DNA of 64,000 nucleotides from Desulfosporosinus sp. (GTDB lineage Bacteria; Bacillota; Desulfitobacteriia; Desulfitobacteriales; Desulfitobacteriaceae). The stretch covers positions 1-64,000 of the forward strand of contig JARLHU010000049.1 in the NCBI GenBank assembly GCA_031292095.1, in the 5' to 3' direction. The translations under genes and the position numbers were made by a program. Below, piece after piece: positions 20,749 through 30,669 of the stretch. Positions within the stretch are counted from its first letter, which is position 1. Every line of letters begins with the position of its first letter. Below the pieces are notes generated by a model, which did not search any database, was not told where the DNA came from, and saw only the letters and a list, made by a program, of their open reading frames with translations.

Positions 20749-21672
20749 TTGAAACTCTTTTCTTTTTTGAAAATTAATAGAATTCTGGCTACCTTGGCAA
20801 TAATTGTCTTGGTAATGACTGGGTACTTGCTCTTGGCACGTCCTTACCAGCTTAATTGGGGCGCGACGGACCAGGAAGTGAAACAGTCCATGCCGGGAGA
20901 TCAGCTGTCTCTCCATCCGGAATTCTTCGCAACTCGGGCGATTACTATCACTGGTTCACCGGAGGAAATCTGGCCTTGGCTGATACAGATGGGATATGGT
21001 CGAGCCGGGTACTATGGCTTTGACATCCTGGAAAACCTAGGAAGTTCGAAGGGAATTCGCAGTGCTGACCGCATCTTACCTGAATTTCAGCAATTTAAGG
21101 TTGGTGATGAAGTACCGATTAGTTCCGTTGCCCATATGGTCTTCGTTGCTATTGAACCAAACCGGTACGTAATTTGGACTGGAACGAACCATCAAGGCAG
21201 TTTTATCTGGGCATTATATCCTTTAGATCAGAGCCATACCCGTCTGGTTAGTCGTATCCGCTGGTCTTTTCATTGGACACAGCCTCGTCTACTTGCCCTT
21301 GACTTGTTCACAGAATTCACCGATCATATTGCCGTCCGTGAAATTTTACAAGGAGTAAAACGGCGGGTAGAAAATCAAATTGAGCCAATGGCGCAACAAG
21401 ACACTGAGTTTGCGGTCTATGTTGTGGCCGCTCTAATCTTCTTTGCTACACTCCTGTTGTCGCTCATTCGCCCGCTCACCTGGGGAAGATGGCTGGCGGG
21501 ATTTGGAGGAGGATTGGCTTGGCTCATCATCTGGTATGCACCAGTATCGATCTGGATCAGAGTTGGATTTTGTCTTCTGGTTATATTGGGATTACGCATG
21601 TGGTTCGTCAGACCTCTCCGCCAAAAAACTACTTCTCAAAGTAGAGTGGATCATAATTCTCAGTCAGGATAA
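20749..21672 (+). CDS. SRPBCC-like membrane protein
   Basis: N-terminal TM, SPEEIWPWLIQMGYGRAGYYGFDILENL...GTNHQGSFIWALYPLDQSHTRLVSRIRW, two C-terminal TM segments; TTG start. Confidence 0.7.
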   Translation: MKLFSFLKINRILATLAIIVLVMTGYLLLARPYQLNWGATDQEVKQSMPGDQLSLHPEFFATRAITITGSPEEIWPWLIQMGYGRAGYYGFDILENLGSSKGIRSADRILPEFQQFKVGDEVPISSVAHMVFVAIEPNRYVIWTGTNHQGSFIWALYPLDQSHTRLVSRIRWSFHWTQPRLLALDLFTEFTDHIAVREILQGVKRRVENQIEPMAQQDTEFAVYVVAALIFFATLLLSLIRPLTWGRWLAGFGGGLAWLIIWYAPVSIWIRVGFCLLVILGLRMWFVRPLRQKTTSQSRVDHNSQSG

Positions 21673-21725
21673 GTCCAAATAGAATAAACTTTGCTTTCTA
21701 TAGTGCCCCAAAGTAGGTCATTACA

Positions 21726-21842
21726 TAAATAGGTCCCCGGATCATTCCCAGATTGAGGAAGGGTGTCCCGGCTTGGCAAAGAAGCTCTGGGGTAGTTAAG
21801 GGTGTTCTGGGTGGGGTGAGTTTGTAAATAGGCGAGGGTAAC
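21726..21842. repeat. Direct repeat, copy 2 (upstream of YjbQ gene)
   Basis: cggatcattcccagattgaggaagggtgtcccggcttggcaaagaagctctggggtagttaagggtgttctgggtggggtgagtttgtaa. Confidence 0.8.
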
Positions 21843-21846
21843 ATAC

Positions 21847-22245
21847 ATGATTCATGAGATACATTTGCTGACCAAGAGAAGGGACGAAATGCTCGACATA
21901 ACGGCACAAGTTGAAGAACTTCTGGTTCTGGGAAATGTTCAAGACGGCCTTGCAGTAGTCTATTCTTTCCATACCACGGCAGGGATAACGATCAATGAGA
22001 ATGCCGACCTGGATGTGCAAAGAGATATTCTACGGAGGCTTGATGAAATTTACCCGTGGGATATGGCTGAAGACCGCCACTTTGAGGGAAATTCTGCCGC
22101 ACACTTGAAAGCAAGCACGGTAGGGGCATCCCAAACCTTCATTATTCATAACGGGAAATTGCTCCTAGGCCGCTGGCAGGGTATTTACTTTTGTGAATTT
22201 GACGGTCCTCGTGCGCGTACTTGTTATGTGAAAACCCTGAGGTGA
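21847..22245 (+). CDS. YjbQ family protein (UPF0047)
   Basis: [26 protein letters not shown]...[47 protein letters not shown]. Confidence 0.92.
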   Translation: MIHEIHLLTKRRDEMLDITAQVEELLVLGNVQDGLAVVYSFHTTAGITINENADLDVQRDILRRLDEIYPWDMAEDRHFEGNSAAHLKASTVGASQTFIIHNGKLLLGRWQGIYFCEFDGPRARTCYVKTLR

Positions 22246-22249
22246 TTTA

Positions 22250-22453
22250 GTGTATATAGCTTTCCCAGCGGACGAAAGGGTCAAAGCAAGGCTTGATTCT
22301 GTTTGTAAATCTCTTGGTATTACCTATGAAGAGTGGTTTGAGACTGCCCTGAAAGCATCGGAGTTCAATGGTTTTGTTAAGTTTCTAGATAATCCTGAAA
22401 ACCAAACCTCGTGGATTGGGACGAGAACCTATGCAATTTGTAAGACGATCTGA
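22250..22453 (+). CDS. Small hypothetical protein
   Basis: 67-aa ORF 5 bp after yjbQ, followed by a terminator. Confidence 0.5.
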   Translation: MYIAFPADERVKARLDSVCKSLGITYEEWFETALKASEFNGFVKFLDNPENQTSWIGTRTYAICKTI

Positions 22454-22475
22454 CGCTGAATAAGCGTCATTTTTT
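22449..22475 (+). terminator. Rho-independent terminator
   Basis: TGACGCtgaataaGCGTCATTTTTT. Confidence 0.85.
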
Positions 22476-22832
22476 GTTGTCGTGGAATTATATTGGAGGA
22501 ATTTAGCAACTTTTGAAGAACCTTATAATATGGCTATCCATTAATAAGCTGGAATGATAAAGACCTAATGTATAACATATGCGAGTGGTTGACTGAAAAA
22601 TGCTATAGTCATTTGCCTGGATGCATATTTCGGTTTGATGGAGCCACCATTCCGTTTTGGACTGAGCCACCTGTGGCTCTCACTTTCCGGAACGTTCGCT
22701 CATTTTGACCCGGAGTATACAGCCTGGATAGTAATTTTTTTCTAATAATCAAAGTAAGGATTTTTGATAATTTTCGGAGAGATTTGGTAATACGAATTCA
22801 AAATTTGAAATTCTATTCGAGAGGGGAAATAG

Positions 22833-24710
22833 ATGTCAGTTTATTCGATAGATGTAAAAATAGAGTTATCTGAAGATAAATTAATAGACATGTTTATCCT
22901 CCAGTGGCATACACCACTGGCTCAGGGACATGTTCTGTCGAAACTCTCAAATCAACGTGCTAAAGAAAGAACGAATGATTTAGTTGAATTCCGCGATTGG
23001 CTATTAAACTATTTGGATAAAACAGTACCAATCAGACCATTATTTATTATTTCTCCCGAGCTATCTATTCCAGATGGCTGTACCTGCGTTCTTCAAGAGA
23101 TCGTTGAAAGGATTAATCGGCCTACTATGATTATCGTTGGACTCGAATATATGGACTGGGGGCAATATCAAGACCTCATAAATTCGCTTCCTGATATGCC
23201 AGAGAAAAACCAATGGCTTGATGAACGGTTTGATAAGCATATTTTTAACACGGCTGGAATATGGATTCGCGACTTGGATGGAGTAATAAAAAGGTTCATT
23301 CAACCTAAAATGCACCCCCAAGATCATGAACAGGCAATGCCTGTTTATTCAGGCCAGCATTATTTTGTTTTCAAATCAACAACTCAAGTTGGGGGTAAAA
23401 GACTGAATTTTTGCGTACAAATTTGTAGTGATTTTAGTGCCTCACAAAACGTGAGAGACTTTAGAGGTGCAATTGCATCAGAGTGCCCAGGGCTAGAACT
23501 AGATTTAACATTTCTCATACAATGTAACAAAGATCAATGGGTAGAACAGTTTCAACAGGCTGTTCAAGCATATTTCGAGATACCTGATGGAATGGCATCA
23601 ACATCTAACGGTTGTCTGGTATTTGTTAATAATGCGAACGAAAAATTTGGAAAGACATCCGAATGGGGTATTTCGAAATTACACTTTCCGCACAAAAGAT
23701 GGCGCAATTTAGATTTTCCTGCACCGACTTATTGGCTACATAATGATGGACCTCATAACTATCAAGCAGTTGTGTTACGTGAATCGGGTCCGGGCTTTTA
23801 TTGGTTAACCTATAAACCTCAATATTTAGTCTCGAGTATCGCTGGTAGTGGACAGGCACTGCCATTTCCTAAGGTAGAAGCGCTTTTTGCTCCTGTAATT
23901 GGACAAAAATTTGGAGGATTGGTAAAACCATTTGAACCAATTCTTCCTATACTTCATTGGTTTAGGAGTGAATCGTTAGAAGGTGTGAAGGAACTTGATT
24001 TTGATTTAAAGTCAAACGAGGTCAATAATGACGTTTCCATTTCGTACATTGAGTCGTTTAAATTTGGAATAGATGATTGGTGTCGGACATTTAGTACACA
24101 AGATTGGCAACTACGACAGGCAACTAACCTATATTTCCTATGGTGTGAAAGATGCAAACGTGAGCCCCTGAACCCAATAAATGAGCCAGAACCCGTGAGA
24201 TGGTGTAGACAAGCCTCTAATGGGGTTAAACGATTAATGGGATCTTATTCTTTGTTGTGTCTGGGATTTTCTGCTTTTCAATGTGAACATATTGAACCTA
24301 ACATCAGCCAAACATTGCACGCTTATTTCGGTAATGACTTGGGTGTGGTATTCTTATGGGGATGTGGTTCAGCTATGTCAAGAAAAATGATTGTTGATTA
24401 TTTACATAGTTTAAGTGTAGAAGGGTTAACTACACCAAAGGTTTTAATAGTATTGGTAAATCCTATTGACAATCCCGGAAGTAATAAAGTTAAAGAAATT
24501 GTTGGTTCAGTAGGGAATTCTATTACTCAAACCACTTCATATGAAGAGTTACCCGCTCATTTGAAACCACCAGGTGATGTTGTAAGTGTCAAAGGACCTG
24601 AATTTATATGCATGTGTGATAATATACTTATTAACGGAGTTAGTAATGCTATCGACCAACTCGACCTTAAAAATAGGCTGAAGCTAGCCATCCAGGAGGT
24701 TATAGCATGA
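22833..24710 (+). CDS. Divergent nitrilase-fold (carbon-nitrogen hydrolase-like) protein with unknown C-terminal half
   Basis: ISPELSIP (Glu), GIWIRDLDGVIKRFIQPKMHP (Lys), LNFCVQICSDF (Cys), then GMASTSNGCLVFVNNANE, in nitrilase order; C-terminal about 280 aa unassigned. Confidence 0.7.
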   Translation: MSVYSIDVKIELSEDKLIDMFILQWHTPLAQGHVLSKLSNQRAKERTNDLVEFRDWLLNYLDKTVPIRPLFIISPELSIPDGCTCVLQEIVERINRPTMIIVGLEYMDWGQYQDLINSLPDMPEKNQWLDERFDKHIFNTAGIWIRDLDGVIKRFIQPKMHPQDHEQAMPVYSGQHYFVFKSTTQVGGKRLNFCVQICSDFSASQNVRDFRGAIASECPGLELDLTFLIQCNKDQWVEQFQQAVQAYFEIPDGMASTSNGCLVFVNNANEKFGKTSEWGISKLHFPHKRWRNLDFPAPTYWLHNDGPHNYQAVVLRESGPGFYWLTYKPQYLVSSIAGSGQALPFPKVEALFAPVIGQKFGGLVKPFEPILPILHWFRSESLEGVKELDFDLKSNEVNNDVSISYIESFKFGIDDWCRTFSTQDWQLRQATNLYFLWCERCKREPLNPINEPEPVRWCRQASNGVKRLMGSYSLLCLGFSAFQCEHIEPNISQTLHAYFGNDLGVVFLWGCGSAMSRKMIVDYLHSLSVEGLTTPKVLIVLVNPIDNPGSNKVKEIVGSVGNSITQTTSYEELPAHLKPPGDVVSVKGPEFICMCDNILINGVSNAIDQLDLKNRLKLAIQEVIA

Positions 24711-25270
24711 TACCGAAAATATATTCAAACGTTACGAATCTGTTTACCATGTCCGGTTGGGAGCCGATTCCGCTTAATGCTAATGCCGAGGAGGCCGGTT
24801 TTACAGGGATTTTCACATGTGGCTATGGGACAATAGGGCTTGTTATTGATGAAGTCAACTCAATATTATCATGTTGGGTAGATTGTCAGGCCTTTATGTC
24901 TGAACTCCGTGAGAACCAGAGTGTTGGTGTAAAGAAGGATTTATATCTTGTGTTCATTGTTCCAAGAATTACTGAAAACTCTGTGGTTAATTTACAAAGT
25001 GTTGTAAATGATACCTATGTTTGTCGAAAAATATGTATCGAACAGGGTGAGAGAACACCGGAGGAGTCATTGATGGATATACCATTTTTAAAATTAGTTC
25101 ATGCAAGGGATATAGGTAATGAGTCTCAAGAGTTCGCCAGTTCAATCGAATTTTCTACTAAAGGTCTATCTAAAGAGTTGTTAACAGATTTAGTAAAACG
25201 GTCAAAAGGGGCAATAATTGAAAGTTTACTAGAAGGAAAGTACAAAGAGGTGTCCATTGATGAGAATTGA
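24707..25270 (+). CDS. Small middle protein of the cassette; possible ABC-three-component middle component
   Basis: 187 aa; start overlaps upstream stop, end overlaps downstream start; called by context and size rather than a firm motif. Confidence 0.55.
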   Translation: MIPKIYSNVTNLFTMSGWEPIPLNANAEEAGFTGIFTCGYGTIGLVIDEVNSILSCWVDCQAFMSELRENQSVGVKKDLYLVFIVPRITENSVVNLQSVVNDTYVCRKICIEQGERTPEESLMDIPFLKLVHARDIGNESQEFASSIEFSTKGLSKELLTDLVKRSKGAIIESLLEGKYKEVSIDEN

Positions 25271-28200
25271 TAAAATTTCTCTACAGAACTTTCGCTGTTT
25301 CCGTCAAGCCGAAATAGACCTATCTGCAGATATTGTTGCCGTTTATGGGCGTAATGGCGTGGGTAAAACAGCAATTTTCGATGCTTTAGAGTATGCATTA
25401 TTAGGTTCAGTTGGTCGATTTTCTACAGACGTAGAAGCCCCTCCGAACTATCTATCCAATATTCTTACAGACGGGAAAGTGGATATACGTGTTAATTTCA
25501 AAGGAAAAAATGAACAGTGGCTAGAGGTTACTCAAGAACGTGGAAAAAACGATCCGGTTATTGCAAGTAGCGGTGGATGGACAAAGAGGCGGGATTTATT
25601 ATATGGGCTTTTAGTGGATGAAAATTATTCCCCTCCTAGGAGAGAAGTTGAGCCCATTAATGAACTTTTCCGGTCCACGTTGCTTTTATCGCAAGACTCA
25701 ATAAGGCATTTCATTGAAGGAAACTCTTCTGAACGATCAAGGGTTCTAGCTGCGATTGCTGGATCAGCTTATTTTCAGCGCTGTCTAGACAAAGTCAAGG
25801 ACATATTAGAAGAAATAGTGATAAGGGACAAGAAGGCAAAACTTAGGTCAGATGAAATACAAAAAGAAGCTTCCGAATTAGCGGCGATACTGTCTGAAAA
25901 AGACGCCAGAATCAAAACTATAAAGGAACGATTAGGTACCGAAGTTGTTTCAATTGAACAAGTAAAAGACGCTCTTGATAATGCTGGGATCTGCAAAGAC
26001 ATATCAGAAACTAATTTAGAAGAATTTGTGTCAGCTATTAAGGGAGTTTATATTGAAAGATCGTCTAATTTAGAAGATCAAAGTAAACGTTTAGCAGGAT
26101 TATCTGAAATGGCCAGGCAACACCCCGATCGAGTAGAACGTAAAAATATTCTACTCGAAAAGGTCTTAACTGCAAAAACTACTTTGATTGATCTGGAAAA
26201 ACAAGAAAAGTATTTAATAGAGACTATACGAACTTATGAAAAAAACATTAAAGAACTAAAGATTAATTTAGCTGAAATATCTAACAGATATCAGGCTTTG
26301 CAAGAATTACCCAATCTGAAGCGACAACGCAAAGATTTGTTGTCATCTCAGACAAAGCTATCATCTGACATAGATGGAGTTAGAAAGCAACTTGATCTTG
26401 GGCGCTCAAAGGCAGACTTTGCTCAAGAAGAGGTTAATAAAGTTAAAATGGAATTGGAACAATACCAAAGCACAAATATACAGTACTTATCAGTTATAAA
26501 TAGACTTGATAGTTTAAGGATCTCGTTTCCAACCTATATTGTGGCAAAAGAACAGATTTTGCAATGTGAAATTCAAATCAATATGATACACGAGCAAAGA
26601 AAGTCATTAAAAGAAAAGGCTGAGGTTTTGCAGAACAACATAGGCAGTCAAAACCAAAGGATTAACGAACTTGAAAAAGAATTATCTAATATGAAAGTTG
26701 ATTCTGAAGAGTATTCCAAATTAATTACGAAACTAAAATATTATGCAACCAGCGAGATATGCCCTCTATGCGGCTTTAATCACCTATCTTCAGATGCTTT
26801 ACTAGATTCAATAGCAAAGCAACTAAAAAGTATTCCGAGTAAATTGCAAGAAATAACATATCAGCTTCAAGAATACACCTTTCATGCTACAAGCTTAAAT
26901 ACTGATTTGATTACTATCTATAAACAAATCCAACAGCGTGATGAAGAGGCTCAAAAACTATCTTTAGAACGTGAAGAAAGAACAAAATTCATTCAAAGCA
27001 TTGATACAGTGGCTTCAATCGTTGGTATTGAAATGGATCTGTCCGTAATAAATGAATGGTTAATGAAATATTCGATATTAATCACTGAAGTACAAAACAA
27101 TTTGAGATATGAGGAAGCCGTGCTAAATAACAAGAATACTTTGTTGGCTGAAGCAGTTATCTTAATAGAATCAAAAGAAACCTTATACACTTCAAGTCTC
27201 GAAAGGTTAGAGAAAACCAAGGATTTAATAAGCAAACTCGAAAATCGATTAATAGAATTGGGGTTAAAGGATGAAATTAGTCTCTTAGATGAACAGATCT
27301 CTCAAAAGTGCGAATTATTCTCAAAGGATTTGGCTGATCTTGAAGTTCGAAAAGACCAACAGGAAACCCTTAAAATTGAGACACAAGAAGAACTAACTAA
27401 TATTCGGCTAAAACAAAAGAGTTTTGAAGGTGATTTGCAGCAGTGGGAACAATATCTTTCTAGACTAGCAATTGAAATTGAGGATTTTAATCAAAAATGT
27501 ACGAGTGTTGATCTTCCGCCAGAAACAGCATTCAATAACATAATAGGAAGACAAGAGGGGCTGAATCAAAGCAAAAACCTATTAAGTACTGCAATGAAAA
27601 TTGTTGAGAGGTATGAATTGTCTCGTAGGGCAATTGATCTGGATAATGAGCGCAGTGAATTACAAAATAAATATGAACCGCTAACATCTGAAACCCAAAA
27701 AAGCAAAGAAAGCGTTATTAAACTTAGGCAGGCTCATAAAGATGCTTCAGAATGGATGGAGGCTCTCACGAGAGGGGTTAACCATGCAGTTGAAGAAAGG
27801 ATAAGCAGACATCAACCTGAAATATTTCGACTGTTTAAGGGAATGATTCCATCCCCTTTCCTTTTTGAAAATATCACTATGAAACAAAGTGATGACGGTT
27901 TGGTGCTTGGCTTAAGGTATCGTGGACAGGACATGGAAGCTGGGGAACCTCGTTTTTTCCTTAGTAGTGCACAGGCAAACGTGTTAGCATTAGCCATTTT
28001 TATTTCGCTCGCAATGGGTCAAAAATGGTCGACATTGGATACAATTTTGCTGGATGACCCAGTTCAACATCTTGATGACTTGGATGTAGTGGCTTTTCTG
28101 GATAATATTCGGGCGGCTGCTGCTGGAAAGTTTGGAGTAAGAAAGCAGATTATTATATCTACATGTAATCAAAATCTTTATTTATTAATGATTAAAAAAT

Positions 28201-28331
28201 TTAGGTTACTCGAGTCGATGGGTCTCCATTTTAGAGCTATTTCGCTTTTAGATAACGGAATAGGGGGACCTATTATCAAGTATGATGTTGGCGCCCCTGA
28301 GGGTTATTATTTGGGCAAACAGTTATTATAA
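25257..28331 (+). CDS. Rad50/SMC-like ATPase with zinc-hook-type CxxC
   Basis: Walker A VYGRNGVGKTAIFDALEYALLG; long coiled coil; central CPLCGF; signature region FFLSSAQANVLALAIFISLA; Walker B ILLDDPVQHLDDLD; IIISTCNQN. Confidence 0.92.
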   Translation: MMRIDKISLQNFRCFRQAEIDLSADIVAVYGRNGVGKTAIFDALEYALLGSVGRFSTDVEAPPNYLSNILTDGKVDIRVNFKGKNEQWLEVTQERGKNDPVIASSGGWTKRRDLLYGLLVDENYSPPRREVEPINELFRSTLLLSQDSIRHFIEGNSSERSRVLAAIAGSAYFQRCLDKVKDILEEIVIRDKKAKLRSDEIQKEASELAAILSEKDARIKTIKERLGTEVVSIEQVKDALDNAGICKDISETNLEEFVSAIKGVYIERSSNLEDQSKRLAGLSEMARQHPDRVERKNILLEKVLTAKTTLIDLEKQEKYLIETIRTYEKNIKELKINLAEISNRYQALQELPNLKRQRKDLLSSQTKLSSDIDGVRKQLDLGRSKADFAQEEVNKVKMELEQYQSTNIQYLSVINRLDSLRISFPTYIVAKEQILQCEIQINMIHEQRKSLKEKAEVLQNNIGSQNQRINELEKELSNMKVDSEEYSKLITKLKYYATSEICPLCGFNHLSSDALLDSIAKQLKSIPSKLQEITYQLQEYTFHATSLNTDLITIYKQIQQRDEEAQKLSLEREERTKFIQSIDTVASIVGIEMDLSVINEWLMKYSILITEVQNNLRYEEAVLNNKNTLLAEAVILIESKETLYTSSLERLEKTKDLISKLENRLIELGLKDEISLLDEQISQKCELFSKDLADLEVRKDQQETLKIETQEELTNIRLKQKSFEGDLQQWEQYLSRLAIEIEDFNQKCTSVDLPPETAFNNIIGRQEGLNQSKNLLSTAMKIVERYELSRRAIDLDNERSELQNKYEPLTSETQKSKESVIKLRQAHKDASEWMEALTRGVNHAVEERISRHQPEIFRLFKGMIPSPFLFENITMKQSDDGLVLGLRYRGQDMEAGEPRFFLSSAQANVLALAIFISLAMGQKWSTLDTILLDDPVQHLDDLDVVAFLDNIRAAAAGKFGVRKQIIISTCNQNLYLLMIKKFRLLESMGLHFRAISLLDNGIGGPIIKYDVGAPEGYYLGKQLL

Positions 28332-28613
28332 GAAAATAAAAGAACCAAAAAAGGGAAAACAATTATCTTTTACCCAATAGTTCCGCTTATTAGGCTAGCC
28401 TGTTTGAAGTCAGATGGCCTTGCGAATTAACGATTTGTATGACCGTTCCACCACTGCTAAATAAACCCGTCTAAGGACACACCCCGGTGGCCTTGAATTG
28501 TGTGTTGGCGGATTGTGGGTGTACACTCGAACTTCTCCTAGCCCACGTAGGAAAAGGTGGGAATACGTAAATTAAAGAGATAGGTTTAGCTGTAAATTCA
28601 GCTGAGCCTATCT

Positions 28614-28770
28614 TTATTGAACTGCATCTTTAAGTATCTTTCCAGCTTTAAAACCAGGAACTTTCGAGGCCGGAATTGTGATGCTTTCTTTGGTTTGTGG
28701 ATTTCTACCAATACGTTATGCCCGTTCTTATACTTCAAATGTACCGAAACCAATAAGCTGTGTATCGAAT
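28614..28770 (-). pseudogene. HU family DNA-binding protein remnant
   Basis: Reverse strand reads [52 protein letters not shown]-terminal region with two in-frame stops and no N-terminus. Confidence 0.88.
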
Positions 28771-28783
28771 TGCAATTTATATT

Positions 28784-29017
28784 TCATAGTACCACACTTA
28801 TCCCCTCAGGTATTTTTCCAGCATATCGAAGGGAAGTAAGCGTCAGAATATCTTCATATTTTCTAATATTTCTAATGAGATAATCTCTATTTGGACTATG
28901 AAGAACAACTTCTCCACCAGTTATTGTTCCATCTTGATTTTCTTTACAATCTATTAAATATACCCATTCACCATCATATTTAACTTCACTTGAGTTCCAT
29001 AGGCTGTAATTTATCAA
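28784..29017 (-). CDS. Hypothetical protein (possibly a fragment)
   Basis: 77-aa ORF with protein-like composition (WVYLIDCKENQDGTITGGEVVLHSPNRDYLIRNIRKY); same frame stays open upstream without a start. Confidence 0.35.
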   Translation of the reverse strand: MINYSLWNSSEVKYDGEWVYLIDCKENQDGTITGGEVVLHSPNRDYLIRNIRKYEDILTLTSLRYAGKIPEGISVVL

Positions 29018-29189
29018 ACTTATTTTATCCTCTAAAATGGAATAGAGTCTCTTTGTGAAGCTAGGCTGCTGAGCTTGGCAAACTTCCTTCCTGTTTTTTA
29101 GGGTAAAATAGCTATTTTTTACGGTTAAACTATATAAGCATCAATGGTAATATAGTTACATATAGAGTACTCAATTTGCAACCAGCAAC

Positions 29190-29250
29190 GGCGCTGTGAG
29201 GAATGAACAGTATCCCTGAGGATACCGAACATTCTTTACAGCGCTATTTT
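29190..29250 (+). promoter_or_regulatory. Long two-part hairpin in the urtA leader
   Basis: GCGCTGTgagGAATGaacaGTATCCctgaGGATACcgaaCATTCtttACAGCGCtatttt. Confidence 0.6.
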
Positions 29251-29338
29251 GGTTAGTACGTTAGGCCTAACAAAAGATTTCAACAGCGATTCTGGCCAGT
29301 CGTGTTGGAAAAGATTAAGGATAGGGGAGGGGTAAGTT

Positions 29339-30589
29339 ATGATAAATTATTTTTCGCTCAATATGAAAAAAAGAACAGCTGGGATAATCTCCGCAACCCT
29401 TATGGCAGGCTTGCTGCTGACGGGATGTGGAGCTAGTCAAGCAAGCAAACCAGCCGAAACCACTAGTACTGGAGATACCATTAAGGTGGGGATCCTCCAT
29501 TCGTTGAGTGGGACAATGGCAATCAGCGAAGTATCCGTTAAGGATTCCGAAATGATGGCGATTGACGAAATCAATGCAGCTGGTGGCGTCTTGGGTAAAC
29601 AAATTCAGCCGGTTATCGAGGATGGTGCCTCAAACTGGCCTAACTTCGCAGAAAAGGCTAAAAAATTGTTACAACAAGATAAGGTAGTGACTGTATTTGG
29701 CTGCTGGACTTCAGCAAGCCGTAAAGCAGTTCTCCCAGTGTTCGAAGAAAATAATGGCTTGCTCTGGTATCCTGTTCAGTATGAAGGAATGGAAGCATCA
29801 CCTAATATTTTTTACACCGGGGCTGCTCCAAATCAGCAAATTGTTCCAGCTGTCGATTGGTTGTTTAAGAACAAAGGAAAAAAATTCTTTCTGCTAGGGT
29901 CTGATTATGTGTTCCCAAGAACGGCCAATAAGATTATTAAAGCTCAAGTAGCAGCTCTGGGTGGCGAAGTTTTGGCTGAGGAATACACCCCGCTGGGACA
30001 TACCGACTATAGTACCATTGTCAATAAAATCATCGCTGCCAAGCCTGATATCGTGTTCAATACCTTGAATGGGGATAGCAACGTCGCTTTTTTTAAGCAA
30101 CTTAAGGATGCAGGTATTACCTCCAAAGATCTTACCACCCTTTCGGTAAGTGTCGCTGAAGAAGAAGTCCGCGGTATCGGGGCAGCAAACATGAAAGGCC
30201 AGCTGGTATCCTGGAACTATTACCAAACGACAGATACGCCTGAGAATAAAATATTCGTCAAGAACTACAAAGCAAAATATGGCGCAGATCGTGTAACTGA
30301 TGATCCTATCGAAGCGGCTTATGACGCAGTGTACCTCTGGGCAGCTGCTGTTAAAAAAGCAGGCTCAACAGATGTCGCGAAGGTTAAGGAAGCTGCGAAA
30401 GGCATTGAATTTAAGGCCCCTGAAGGTCTGGTTAAAATTGAGGGCGAAAATCAACACCTTTGGAAACCTGTAAGAATTGGTGAAGTGACTGAAGATGGTT
30501 TGATAAAAGAGATCTGGAGTACAGAGACGTCAGTCAAACCAGATCCGTTCCTGAAATCCTATGATTGGGCTAAGGGCCTGAGTAATTAG
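29339..30589 (+). CDS. urtA: Urea ABC transporter substrate-binding lipoprotein
   Basis: Lipobox [44 protein letters not shown]; adjacent urtBCDE and urease genes. Confidence 0.95.
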   Translation: MINYFSLNMKKRTAGIISATLMAGLLLTGCGASQASKPAETTSTGDTIKVGILHSLSGTMAISEVSVKDSEMMAIDEINAAGGVLGKQIQPVIEDGASNWPNFAEKAKKLLQQDKVVTVFGCWTSASRKAVLPVFEENNGLLWYPVQYEGMEASPNIFYTGAAPNQQIVPAVDWLFKNKGKKFFLLGSDYVFPRTANKIIKAQVAALGGEVLAEEYTPLGHTDYSTIVNKIIAAKPDIVFNTLNGDSNVAFFKQLKDAGITSKDLTTLSVSVAEEEVRGIGAANMKGQLVSWNYYQTTDTPENKIFVKNYKAKYGADRVTDDPIEAAYDAVYLWAAAVKKAGSTDVAKVKEAAKGIEFKAPEGLVKIEGENQHLWKPVRIGEVTEDGLIKEIWSTETSVKPDPFLKSYDWAKGLSN

Positions 30590-30615
30590 TGTTTGAGTTT
30601 TTTGGATTGTATTCT

Positions 30616-30646
30616 AACGGTGCAGGTCAGCAAAACCTGCACCGTT
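30616..30646 (+). terminator. urtA-urtB intergenic hairpin
   Basis: AACGGTGCAGGTcagcaaaACCTGCACCGTT. Confidence 0.65.
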
Positions 30647-30669
30647 ACTACTAATATGCTCATGAAAAG

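Noticed and set aside
28380-28600. Possible group II intron or IS remnant after the Rad50-like gene
   Set aside because: No conserved intron boundary, domain V or transposase motif was identifiable by eye.
28617-28883. Plus-strand 88-aa ORF
   Set aside because: The minus strand encodes an HU remnant over the same bases; the plus ORF has no recognisable features.
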